A stretch of DNA of 13,548 nucleotides. Source: DASWJQ01 sp036397095. GTDB taxonomy: Bacteria > Chloroflexota > Anaerolineae > Anaerolineales > E44-bin32. The position numbers and the translations under genes are program-made. The notes under the pieces are model-generated. The model was not told the DNA's origin. It saw only the letters and a list, made by a program, of their open reading frames with translations, and did no database searches. Location of the stretch: assembly GCA_036397095.1 (NCBI GenBank), contig DASWJQ010000170.1, positions 1 to 13,548 of the forward strand. The letters are read 5' to 3'. Shown here piece after piece: positions 1 through 6,293 of the stretch; the stretch's first letter is position 1, and the number at the start of each line of letters is the position of its first letter.

Positions 1-473
1 ATCGCCTCGTTCGGCAAAGGTTCATGGCCGATAAAGGTCAGGGTGGGGAGTTGGTCACATCGGTTTCCGCCCGACACAGTGTCGCAGTCCGACAGATACA
101 AATCGACCGAGGCCGGTGGCAACTTGACGATGACCTGGCGACTGATACGCTCACTTCCAATATGGTGGAGGTAGAGCGGTTCACAATCGCCGCAGTCGGC
201 AGCCTCCAGCCACGTCTGATAAGTCTCCTCCCCGCAGTCGTCGCGAATCTCGGCACGGGTTGGGAGCGCCTCGTGTTCAACGAGAATGGTGCACAGGATT
301 TGGCCGTCGGACTGCTGTGTCAACCACCAATGGTGTTGCGTCAGCCGGACGATGATCGTCTGACTGCGGCCAGGTGAGGTTGGCTCTGCCTGGGCTCCTG
401 GCGGTGACGCCAGACAAAGACCCAGCAGAAGCACCAAGATCATGAGGCTTCGCGCCGATTCGGCCGCATGCAT
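1..473 (-). CDS. Exported Cys-containing protein of unknown function, partial (C-terminus beyond left edge)
   Basis: The reading frame is open from an ATG at 473 down to base 1, giving 157 visible residues. Residues 11-29 form a hydrophobic segment ending in AQA, a good signal peptidase I site (mature start about Glu30). The mature part begins with a beta-rich stretch (TIIVRLTQHHWWLTQ, residues 39-53) and carries six cysteines (61, 80, 94, 97, 130, 139), compatible with disulfides outside the membrane. I do not recognise a named domain; the style recalls multi-domain surface proteins of Anaerolineae, but that is an impression. An AGGG about 11 bases upstream could serve as Shine-Dalgarno. The n-region has only one Arg (residue 8), so the start is less certain; the frame stays open upstream, and Met11 (443) is an alternative. 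It follows the epimerase gene after 107 bases on the same strand. No function is assigned. Confidence 0.72.
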   Translation of the reverse strand, partial: MHAAESARSLMILVLLLGLCLASPPGAQAEPTSPGRSQTIIVRLTQHHWWLTQQSDGQILCTILVEHEALPTRAEIRDDCGEETYQTWLEAADCGDCEPLYLHHIGSERISRQVIVKLPPASVDLYLSDCDTVSGGNRCDQLPTLTFIGHEPLPNEA

Positions 474-580
474 TCGAGGGCAATCCCTATCACGACTTGG
501 CGACGCCGAACCTGCCTCGTCGACAAGTGCGAGCTGCCGGTTATGTTTCCATCTAGTAACCACTGAGACTCGTGTCTAGT

Positions 581-1576
581 TCAAGATGCATTCTTTGCGT
601 GCCAGGCCTGGAGCAGGGCCAGTTCGCGCGCCGGATCGATGCCTGGTCCGCGGTGGATCGGGCCGCCGCGTTGCTGGTCCCAGGCATACGTGTCGGCGGC
701 CGTCTCGGCCGGCGATCGGCAGGTCAACCCGGCGGCGAACGCCTTGTCTACCTTGACCTCCAACAGGCCGTTGAGCTCCTGCGGCAGCCACAGCGGCAAG
801 CCGGTGAAAGGCGCCACACCCGCTTCGACCAAGAACCGCTCGGGTACCCAGGTGAATGCGGGCTCGGCGTCTACCGCTTGCGCGCACTCGGCAAGGAAGG
901 TTGCCATCGAGAGCGGCTGCTTTGGCCCCGTGACGTTGAAGGTTCCGCTCTTGCCCGATTCGACCATCGTCAGCGTCCAGGCGGCTAGATCGCGGACGTC
1001 GATGTACTGCACCCGCCGTTCCGGCTCACCGGGCGCCAGCACTTCGCCGTGCCGCGCCAGCCGTCGCGGCCAGTAGGTGAAGCGTTCGGTCGGATCGTAT
1101 GGACCCACGATCAGGCCCGGTCGAAGCACAAGCACCTCTCCGTCGAAGTGTAAGCGGGGCGCCTGTTCGGCCAGCGCCTTGAGCGGGCCATAAGTTTCAC
1201 CATTGACCTCATGTTTGGCGCCGGCCGGAAGCTGGCCCACGGCTGACTCCTCGGTCAACCCCGGCTGGCTGCTGTCCTGGTAGACAGACAGCGTGGAAAT
1301 GAGCGTGTAGTGCCGGCAGCGTCCAGAAAGCGTAGCAGCGGCCGAACCGACGGCCTCGGGTGTATAGCCGCAGGTATCGAGCACAGCGTCCCAAGTGTAA
1401 TCCTTGAGACGGCCCAAGTCTCGGTGCCGGTCACCTTCGATCCGCTCAACTTCGGGGAACAATTCAGGATTGGTTTGACCGCGATTGAATAGCGTGACGT
1501 CATGGCCGGCTTCCAGGGCGGCCTGGGTCAGGTGACGGCCGACAAAAATCGTGCCGCCCAGAATCAACAACCTCAC
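581..1576 (-). CDS. NAD(P)-dependent epimerase/dehydratase-like protein (extended SDR)
   Basis: The 331-residue product has the extended short-chain dehydrogenase layout. The Rossmann nucleotide motif GGTIFVGR is at residues 7-14, a strand ending in an acidic/Arg region follows (NRG, 31-33), then a Ser/Thr active-site region (STLSVY, 94-99) and the catalytic pair Tyr129 and Lys133 in YGPLK. A C-terminal substrate-binding half follows (FNVTGPKQPLS, 213-223). The GG-T-FxGR variant with a short N-terminus is typical of the reductase/mRNA-binding-like branch of atypical SDRs; the substrate cannot be told. The start is GTG at 1576 with GGGAGG five bases upstream. It lies 84 bases after the saccharopine-dehydrogenase-like gene. 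Its Shine-Dalgarno sits in the 3' arm of a small hairpin. The SDR family call is firm; the reaction is unknown. Confidence 0.9.
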   Translation of the reverse strand: MRLLILGGTIFVGRHLTQAALEAGHDVTLFNRGQTNPELFPEVERIEGDRHRDLGRLKDYTWDAVLDTCGYTPEAVGSAAATLSGRCRHYTLISTLSVYQDSSQPGLTEESAVGQLPAGAKHEVNGETYGPLKALAEQAPRLHFDGEVLVLRPGLIVGPYDPTERFTYWPRRLARHGEVLAPGEPERRVQYIDVRDLAAWTLTMVESGKSGTFNVTGPKQPLSMATFLAECAQAVDAEPAFTWVPERFLVEAGVAPFTGLPLWLPQELNGLLEVKVDKAFAAGLTCRSPAETAADTYAWDQQRGGPIHRGPGIDPARELALLQAWHAKNAS

Positions 1577-1582
1577 GTGGGC

Positions 1583-1599
1583 CTCCCGCCAAACGGGAG
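1583..1599 (-). promoter_or_regulatory. Small hairpin covering the Shine-Dalgarno of the SDR gene
   Basis: On the minus strand CTCCCG (1599-1594) pairs perfectly with CGGGAG (1588-1583) around a five-base loop TTTGG. The 3' arm contains most of GGGAGG (1587-1582), the ribosome binding site for the GTG at 1576. It could lower or gate translation. It has no T-run, so it is not a typical terminator. A six-pair stem can occur by chance in DNA of this composition. Confidence 0.4.
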
Positions 1600-1657
1600 A
1601 TCAACCAGGGTGGAACAGACGGGGCGTGGCGGGCGGCTGTTGTCAGTCAGGTTGATC
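1599..1657. repeat. Inverted repeat GATCAACC / GGTTGATC in the intergenic region
   Basis: GATCAACC at 1599-1606 and GGTTGATC at 1650-1657 are perfect 8-base inverted copies separated by 43 bases. They fill most of the 84-base gap between the saccharopine-dehydrogenase-like gene (stop at 1661) and the SDR gene. In RNA they could close a larger stem-loop next to the Shine-Dalgarno hairpin. In DNA they could be paired half-sites. Neither role is demonstrated. Confidence 0.35.
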
Positions 1658-1660
1658 AAG

Positions 1661-2833
1661 TCAGCGGATGTTGCGTTCGACGTTGAAGCCGCGCTGGCCA
1701 GCCTGCTCAACAAACGCGGCGCCGGTCATGGCGCGCTCGACAGGCACTACGCCCGAGGGCACATGGCCGTGGGCGATGGCCGCCGTCATGATCGAGGCAT
1801 GCCAGCCGGTCGCCTGTTCCATCGCGGTAAAGCCAGTAACTTCGTCGTAGCTGTGTATCAACCGCACTTCGACCTGGTGCTCGGCTCCGCGCTGCCGGCC
1901 GGTTGCCAAGATATCGATCAAGATGAAATCGCGGGTTTCGGGGTCGGCCCTGATTTGGGGATCCCACAACAGGTGCAGCACCTCACGCGGGCTGACATCC
2001 AGGCCTCCGACCAGGATCGGCTCCGGATCGAACAGGCCCAGCTGCTCGATGACTTTGAGCTGGTCGAAGTTGCCTGGATAGCGCAGCGTCTTGTTTTGCA
2101 GTGTGCGCAACCGGCCCTGGTAGGTCCGGGCGGCGGTCGTCAAACCGCCCGAGGTCGTGAAGGCTTCCAGTTCACCGATAGGCTCCGGATAGCTCCGGCG
2201 CTCGACTTCGGTCAGCGCCGGGACCTTCGTCAGTTTGCCATCGCGCAGGAACAGACAGTCGCCGTAGTACTCGTTGGTCAAGCCTTCGATGCTGAAGGTC
2301 AACCGGTAGTTCCAGGGCGGTTCGGGTTGCTGCGGCAGGCCGCAGTCCCACATCAAGACGTCAACTGGTTCATCGAGTGGCTCGATGGCGTAGACAACCA
2401 ACGATGCGCCCATGCCCGGAACCTGGCCACAATCGGGCACGATGGCAACGCCGGCTTCCGCGGCCTGCGGCGACAGCGCCAGCTGGTCGAGCACGATTTG
2501 GCTGTTGCCGCCCAGATCGGTCATGCCGGCGCCAGCCTCGATCGCCGCCTGGGTGAGCCCCAAATTGAAGAAGTACGGGACGGCGCTGAGGAATGCGTCG
2601 ATCCGTTCCTGTTGGAGGACATCTTTCACCTGGTCCGGCTCACTGGCGTCCAGGCGCATGGCATGGGCCTTGTTGCTCTTGGTCAGCTTGTTGATGCGCT
2701 GGGCGGCCCGTTCGGCCTGGCGGATATCGTTGTCGGCCAGGACCACAATTTCGGCATGGCCGTGCTGGATCAGGTCATAGCCGGCGGCGGTGCCCTGTCG
2801 ACCGGCGCCAATCACGGCATAGCGCGGACTCAT
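1661..2833 (-). CDS. Saccharopine dehydrogenase / lysine 6-dehydrogenase family oxidoreductase
   Basis: The 390-residue product opens with a Rossmann nucleotide-binding motif (VIGAGRQG, residues 7-14), and an acidic residue ends the second strand (VLADND, 31-36). The segment DCGQVPGMGAS (about residue 141-151) matches the conserved region linking the coenzyme and catalytic domains in saccharopine dehydrogenase-like and lysine 6-dehydrogenase proteins. The remainder (about 155-390) fits the family's alpha/beta catalytic domain. The length is normal for the single-function, non-bifunctional form. The start is ATG at 2833 with GGGGAG five bases upstream. It begins 27 bases after the fructosamine-kinase-like gene and is probably cotranscribed. 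Such enzymes act on amino acids with amino-linked carbon chains; the true substrate here is unknown. A role processing lysine adducts alongside the deglycation pair is an attractive but untested inference. Confidence 0.87.
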   Translation of the reverse strand: MSPRYAVIGAGRQGTAAGYDLIQHGHAEIVVLADNDIRQAERAAQRINKLTKSNKAHAMRLDASEPDQVKDVLQQERIDAFLSAVPYFFNLGLTQAAIEAGAGMTDLGGNSQIVLDQLALSPQAAEAGVAIVPDCGQVPGMGASLVVYAIEPLDEPVDVLMWDCGLPQQPEPPWNYRLTFSIEGLTNEYYGDCLFLRDGKLTKVPALTEVERRSYPEPIGELEAFTTSGGLTTAARTYQGRLRTLQNKTLRYPGNFDQLKVIEQLGLFDPEPILVGGLDVSPREVLHLLWDPQIRADPETRDFILIDILATGRQRGAEHQVEVRLIHSYDEVTGFTAMEQATGWHASIMTAAIAHGHVPSGVVPVERAMTGAAFVEQAGQRGFNVERNIR

Positions 2834-2860
2834 AGCTGCTCCCCGAGGCGTTGGATGGTC

Positions 2861-3718
2861 TCAATGACCATAGCGATTCAGGATCGATTGTACTTGTCCG
2901 AGGTAGGAGGTTCCAAACAGGTTGAGGTGGTTTAGCAGGTGGTACAGGTTGTAGATCGGCAGGCGCTGGCGCCAGCCAGCGGCGAGCGGCCGGCTCGACT
3001 GGTAAGCCTGGTAAAAGGCTTCGGGGAATCCACCAAAGAGGGCGGTCATGCCCAACTCGGCTTCGGCCCAGCCGCAGTGGGCCGCTGGGTCGATTAGGAC
3101 CGGTTCACCGCTGGGGCCGCTGATGGCGTTGCCCGACCACAAGTCGCCGTGAAGCAGCGAGGCCGGTTGGGGTGGCACCAGCTCGGGCAGCCGGTCGGCC
3201 AGCCGGTCGAGGCGGTCGAGCCAGGGCCTGTCCAACAAGCCTCGGTCGGCTGCCGACTGCCCCTGGAAGCGCAGCCGATGGTCGGCGAAGAAGGCGTACC
3301 CGTCATCTGTCTCCGGATTGGGTTGTGGTGTGCTGCCCAGGTAGTTGTCGTGTTCAAAACCGAACAGGGGCCGGGTCTGGCCGTGCAGGTTGGCCAACTG
3401 GCGGCCGAGGTCGGTCCAGTAGCTAGGTTGGCGCGGGGATGGGCGCATATCCTCGAGCAGAAGGAAATGCTCCCCGACCAGCAGCGTTTGTGGCAGTCGG
3501 GGGCCGCCCGGCAGCCTCAGGGCCTCGAGGCCGGCCGCTTCGCAAGCGAACATGTCTGCCGCGGCGCTCGCATTCTGCTTGAGGAAGAAGGTGGCGCCCG
3601 TTTTGGTTTCGAGCTGGGCACCCTGGTTAATGCAGCCGCCGCCGACCGGCCGCCTGGCGGTCACGGCGCCGTGGCCCTGGTCCAGGCACCAGGCTTCCAC
3701 GGCGGGGGGCAGGTTCAC
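2861..3718 (-). CDS. Fructosamine-3-kinase family protein (likely ribulosamine/erythrulosamine kinase)
   Basis: The 285-residue length matches the family (about 290). Visible kinase signatures are GGGCINQ (residues 26-32), the ATP lysine in FLKQN (Lys47), an acidic hinge LLLED (86-90), the catalytic loop HGDLWSGN (190-197, Asp192 and Asn197), and the metal-binding LIDPA (208-212, Asp210). Family enzymes phosphorylate ketoamine sugars attached to protein lysines so that the adduct breaks down; bacterial members mostly prefer ribulosamines and erythrulosamines. The start is GTG at 3718 with AGGA six bases upstream. It overlaps the phosphatase stop as GTGA, which points to translational coupling. 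A saccharopine-dehydrogenase-like gene follows. A small-molecule aminoglycoside-type kinase is the main alternative but fits the LWSGN/LIDPA signature less well. Confidence 0.92.
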   Translation of the reverse strand: MNLPPAVEAWCLDQGHGAVTARRPVGGGCINQGAQLETKTGATFFLKQNASAAADMFACEAAGLEALRLPGGPRLPQTLLVGEHFLLLEDMRPSPRQPSYWTDLGRQLANLHGQTRPLFGFEHDNYLGSTPQPNPETDDGYAFFADHRLRFQGQSAADRGLLDRPWLDRLDRLADRLPELVPPQPASLLHGDLWSGNAISGPSGEPVLIDPAAHCGWAEAELGMTALFGGFPEAFYQAYQSSRPLAAGWRQRLPIYNLYHLLNHLNLFGTSYLGQVQSILNRYGH

Positions 3719-4200
3719 ACTTGATCCTGCTCGAGGCGATCGAGCAGCGTTGCCACCGAGCGGTGAACAATGGCGAAGGTCTTCTCGAAACCTTCCTGGC
3801 CTCCATAATAAGGATCGGGCACGTCCAGGTCGCCATCGGCTTCCGGATCGAACTCGCGCATCAGCCGGACTTTGCCGGCTTGGTCTGGTCGGGCGGCCAA
3901 CGCTCGGATGTCGCTGTCATTCTGGCGGTCCATGGCGATGATCAGATCGAAGCGGTCGAGGTCGCTGCGTCTCAACTGGCGCGAGCGGCCGTCATAGATG
4001 TAGCCCTTGTCGGCAGCGGTGCGGCGCATGCGCTGGTCGGGAGATTCTCCGACATGGTAGGACGAGGTGCCGGCCGAATCGACCACATAGCGGCCGGCCA
4101 AGCCCCGTTCTTCAGCCAGCTGCTGGAACAGGCTCTCGGCCAGCGGGCTGCGCACGATATTGCCCAAACAGACAAACAGAATTTGTTCAGGGGCCGTCAT
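3715..4200 (-). CDS. Low-molecular-weight protein tyrosine phosphatase family protein (candidate ribulosamine-5-phosphate phosphatase)
   Basis: The 161-residue product has the LMW-PTP P-loop CLGNIVRS (residues 11-18: nucleophile Cys11, phosphate-binding Arg17) near the N-terminus. The general-acid loop is PDPYYGG (128-134, Asp129). The second P-loop cysteine of many members (CxxxxCR) is Val16 here, so the usual protective disulfide with Cys11 cannot form. LMW-PTPs hydrolyse phosphotyrosine; one human form was identified as a protein-ribulosamine-5-phosphatase, and bacterial homologues are often found beside fructosamine-3-kinase genes, as here. That makes a deglycation role more likely than signalling. 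The start is ATG at 4200. No Shine-Dalgarno precedes it, but an extended -10 promoter ends 7 bases upstream, suggesting a leaderless mRNA. Confidence 0.93.
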   Translation of the reverse strand: MTAPEQILFVCLGNIVRSPLAESLFQQLAEERGLAGRYVVDSAGTSSYHVGESPDQRMRRTAADKGYIYDGRSRQLRRSDLDRFDLIIAMDRQNDSDIRALAARPDQAGKVRLMREFDPEADGDLDVPDPYYGGQEGFEKTFAIVHRSVATLLDRLEQDQV

Positions 4201-4207
4201 GGCAAAG

Positions 4208-4216
4208 ATTATAGCA
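4208..4216 (-). promoter_or_regulatory. Extended -10 promoter directly before the phosphatase ATG
   Basis: On the minus strand TGC-TATAAT occupies 4216-4208, a perfect -10 hexamer with the TGn extension. Only seven bases separate it from the ATG at 4200, so transcription would start at or next to the A of the start codon. A weak -35-like CTGACC (4238-4233) sits at a long 19-base spacing. The region lies in the 34-base gap after ygfZ, where no Shine-Dalgarno is visible, which supports leaderless expression of the phosphatase-kinase pair. Confidence 0.6.
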
Positions 4217-4234
4217 ATCCCCGCTGGGCCATGG

Positions 4235-5227
4235 TCAGCCTGGATCCGGTTCTCCAGCTGTGCGGACGGCCGTTACCGTTGTGCCATCGGCCAGGCTGAG
4301 GCCCGTGGGCTGGCCATTGCCGCCGGCGCGGCGTTCGATTAACCCCAGGGCGACCCAGCCGTTGTCGGGCGACCAGGCCGCACTGGTCACTCTGCCGACT
4401 GTCTTTTCGCCCTGTTGCAGGTGGGCGCCCGCCTCGGCCGGCCCATCAAGACGAAGCTGCCACAGGTGGCGCGGCGCCTGGCCGCGGCTATCCATCCGGG
4501 CGATCACTTCCTGCCCGATGTAACAGCCCTTGTCGAAAGCGATGGCGGGGCGCAAGCCAAGTTCGAGTGGCGTCAGGTTCTCCTGCAGCTCCTGGACCGG
4601 GTCTGGCAAGCCGGCTTCGATCCGCAGCGCCTGCCAGGCGGCCCAGGCCGCCGCCTGCGCCTGCCTGTGCGGCATATGCGATTCCCAGGGCCCGGCGCCG
4701 AGAAGCTGCCAGCCCCCAGCCGGCACCTGGAGCCGCCACAGGTAGCCCGTGTCGAGCTGCGCCAGGTTTCCCGGCGGCAGGCGGGCGAGGGCCGGATCCC
4801 AACTTGCGACGAGCCCATCAGACTGCGGGCCGAGCAGTGCCCACTGCCGCCTATCGGCCGGCTCAGAGGCAACAGCCACCTCGTCCTGAAAGAAGAGGTA
4901 GCCCACCAGCCATTGCCGGGCCGCTTCGGCTCGCCCGGGCGAGGTCAGGAGCAGTAGGCGTTCGGGCTCGGCCAACACGGTCAGCCTGTCCACCAGGCGC
5001 CCGATTGGGCTCAGCAGCAACGTGACGCGCCATGTGCCCGGCGCTTGCTGCTCCAGGTTTTGCGTCGAGAGCCGGCTTAGAAAATCGAGGCGGTCGGGGC
5101 CCGCTACATGGACGACCCCGGCCGCAGGCAACGGCGCCAACAGCCAACTCTCTTGCGCTTGTCCATATGCTTGCCGGATTGCCTGTCGATCCCGCATCTC
5201 TAGCACGCTCGAACTGTTCGATTCCAA
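4235..5227 (-). CDS. ygfZ: YgfZ/CAF17-like folate-binding protein (Fe-S cluster maintenance)
   Basis: The protein resembles the T-protein (GcvT) fold. An N-terminal folate-domain segment (VVHVAGPDRLDFLSRLSTQNL, spanning about residues 38-58) leads to the diagnostic YgfZ motif K-G-C-Y-I-G-Q-E (233-240; Cys235), and a C-terminal barrel-like domain follows. Family members help assemble or repair certain Fe-S enzymes and depend on tetrahydrofolate. I chose TTG at 5227 because GGAGG (5238-5234) lies six bases upstream; that gives 330 residues. ATG at 5197 (320 residues) is a reasonable alternative without a good ribosome site. Extension further upstream would run through the divergent promoter. 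An aminomethyltransferase of the glycine cleavage system is unlikely, since the KGCYIGQE motif is YgfZ-specific and no gcvH/gcvP genes are nearby. Confidence 0.88.
   Translation of the reverse strand: MESNSSSVLEMRDRQAIRQAYGQAQESWLLAPLPAAGVVHVAGPDRLDFLSRLSTQNLEQQAPGTWRVTLLLSPIGRLVDRLTVLAEPERLLLLTSPGRAEAARQWLVGYLFFQDEVAVASEPADRRQWALLGPQSDGLVASWDPALARLPPGNLAQLDTGYLWRLQVPAGGWQLLGAGPWESHMPHRQAQAAAWAAWQALRIEAGLPDPVQELQENLTPLELGLRPAIAFDKGCYIGQEVIARMDSRGQAPRHLWQLRLDGPAEAGAHLQQGEKTVGRVTSAAWSPDNGWVALGLIERRAGGNGQPTGLSLADGTTVTAVRTAGEPDPG
5209..5221. promoter_or_regulatory. 13-base perfect palindrome, possible operator
   Basis: TCGAAC-T-GTTCGA is a perfect dyad with six-base arms about a single central base. 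It lies 60 bases from the overlapping divergent -10 elements. It is within the first codons of ygfZ if the TTG start is right, or in its leader if the ATG at 5197 is used. It resembles an operator but matches no site I know: the GAAC/GTTC halves recall LexA boxes, but the spacing is wrong. In RNA the arms would have only a one-base loop, so a DNA role is likelier. Confidence 0.3.
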
Positions 5228-5280
5228 AAACCGCCTCCGTCCATCGAGCCGGACCCCGGGCTGGTGCCCAACCGGGAGGG

Positions 5281-5286
5281 AGTATA
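5281..5286 (-). promoter_or_regulatory. -10 element of the ygfZ promoter (minus half of a divergent promoter)
   Basis: TATACT reads on the minus strand at 5286-5281, five of six matches to the -10 consensus. A weak TTCAGT (5310-5305) is 18 bases upstream. Transcription would start about 5274, leaving a leader of about 47 bases to the TTG at 5227. The element shares four bases with the plus-strand TATAAT. Confidence 0.5.
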
Positions 5287-5288
5287 AT
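5283..5288 (+). promoter_or_regulatory. -10 element of the sortase operon promoter (plus half of a divergent promoter)
   Basis: A perfect TATAAT lies at 5283-5288 with a predicted start near 5295, about 59 bases before the sortase ATG. No good -35 is visible at 16-18 bases (the local sequence is G+C-rich, e.g. CTGGTG at 5261), and there is no TGn extension, so an activator may be needed. It overlaps the minus-strand TATACT. Confidence 0.55.
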
Positions 5289-5353
5289 CGCACAGCCGAG
5301 CGGCACTGAACTTGCAGGCGCACAGAAGGGACGATCGCGGCCGCTGGAAACCA

Positions 5354-6274
5354 ATGGCAAGAGATAAACGTTCCGCTGACGATCTGAGCATTGAGGAGCT
5401 CGAGGCGTTGCTGGCGCGCAAGCGCCGTGAAGCGCGTCAGGCGCGCGTGCGCCGGTTTCAGCAGACCGGCCGCGCTTTGCCAGTGGCTCCCGAACCCCCG
5501 GGTGAGACCCCCGCGACCGAGGCGGAACTACCGGCTGGATTCGAGCCGGTTGACCAGGTGGAAGAAGCTGCCGACCGCTCGCAGGGTCACCGGTGGTTGA
5601 ATCGGTCGCTCCTGATCATCGAAGTGGCGGCGGTGCTGGCCCTGGCATTTGTCCTGCTCAGCAGTCTGGATGTGCTGCGGTCGTTGAACCAGGAAGTTGC
5701 CGAAGCCTTGGGCGTCCCCACCGGCCAGCCAACGCCGGTGATTACGGCGGTTGTGTTGCCGTCCGGACACACGCCTCCAACATCGCCGGGCGGGGCCCAG
5801 CCGAATGACGCCGAAATCCCAGAGAACTTGCGGCCGTTCGTTCAATCGGTGGGTGTTATCGACCTGCCGACTCCTGGCCCTGGTCACGCCCGGTCGATGC
5901 ATATTCCGGCCATCTGGAATGCCCCGGCGCCGGTGGTCCAAGGTGACGGCTGGGAGCAACTGAAACGAGGGGTCGGCCAACACCTGGGCAGCGGGCTCCC
6001 CGGACAAGCGGGCAATGTCGTGCTCTCGGCGCACAATGACATCTTCGGCGAGCTGTTCCGCGACCTGGACCAGCTTCAACCCGGAGACACGGTCGTTGTG
6101 TCGACCTCGACCACAGACTACACATACCTGATCACCGGCATGCGCATCGTCGATCCAACTGAAGTCAGTGTGATGGAACCGACCGATCATGCCAGCCTGA
6201 CGCTGATTTCCTGTTACCCGTACCTGGTGGACAACAAACGGATTGTTGTCTTCGCCGAACTCGCCGACGCCTGA
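5354..6274 (+). CDS. Membrane-anchored sortase, class D type
   Basis: The 306-residue product starts with a charged, probably coiled-coil cytoplasmic segment (residues 7-38). One transmembrane helix (about 85-107) is followed by a Pro/Thr-rich spacer (about 121-150) and an extracellular sortase domain (about 160-306). The catalytic triad is visible: His227 in LSAHNDIFG, Cys287 in TLISCYPY, and Arg296 in NKRIVVFAE. CYPY after the cysteine resembles class D sortases; Ser286 replaces the more usual Thr of TLxTC. Sortases attach or polymerise surface proteins carrying a C-terminal sorting signal. No protein in this window shows an LPxTG-like signal, so the substrate lies elsewhere or is atypical. 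ATG at 5354 gives the usual charged N-terminus; the frame extends to a TTG at 5312. It is the first gene of a four-gene plus-strand run. Confidence 0.93.
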   Translation: MARDKRSADDLSIEELEALLARKRREARQARVRRFQQTGRALPVAPEPPGETPATEAELPAGFEPVDQVEEAADRSQGHRWLNRSLLIIEVAAVLALAFVLLSSLDVLRSLNQEVAEALGVPTGQPTPVITAVVLPSGHTPPTSPGGAQPNDAEIPENLRPFVQSVGVIDLPTPGPGHARSMHIPAIWNAPAPVVQGDGWEQLKRGVGQHLGSGLPGQAGNVVLSAHNDIFGELFRDLDQLQPGDTVVVSTSTTDYTYLITGMRIVDPTEVSVMEPTDHASLTLISCYPYLVDNKRIVVFAELADA

Positions 6275-6293
6275 CGCGCCCAAGGAGCCCCGA

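Noticed and set aside
1502..2935. 477-codon open frame on the plus strand opposite the saccharopine-dehydrogenase-like gene
   Set aside because: It lies antisense to a gene with clear family motifs and its own ribosome site. The translation has no recognisable motif and a Gln/Arg-rich composition typical of antisense frames in high-G+C DNA.
3149..4299. Two plus-strand frames (3149-3724 and 3721-4299) opposite the kinase and phosphatase
   Set aside because: Both shadow genes with complete catalytic motifs and show no homology signal of their own.
6243..6293. Upstream start for the small membrane protein
   Set aside because: It is inside the sortase coding sequence and lacks a Shine-Dalgarno; GTG at 6294 has AAGGAG at six bases.
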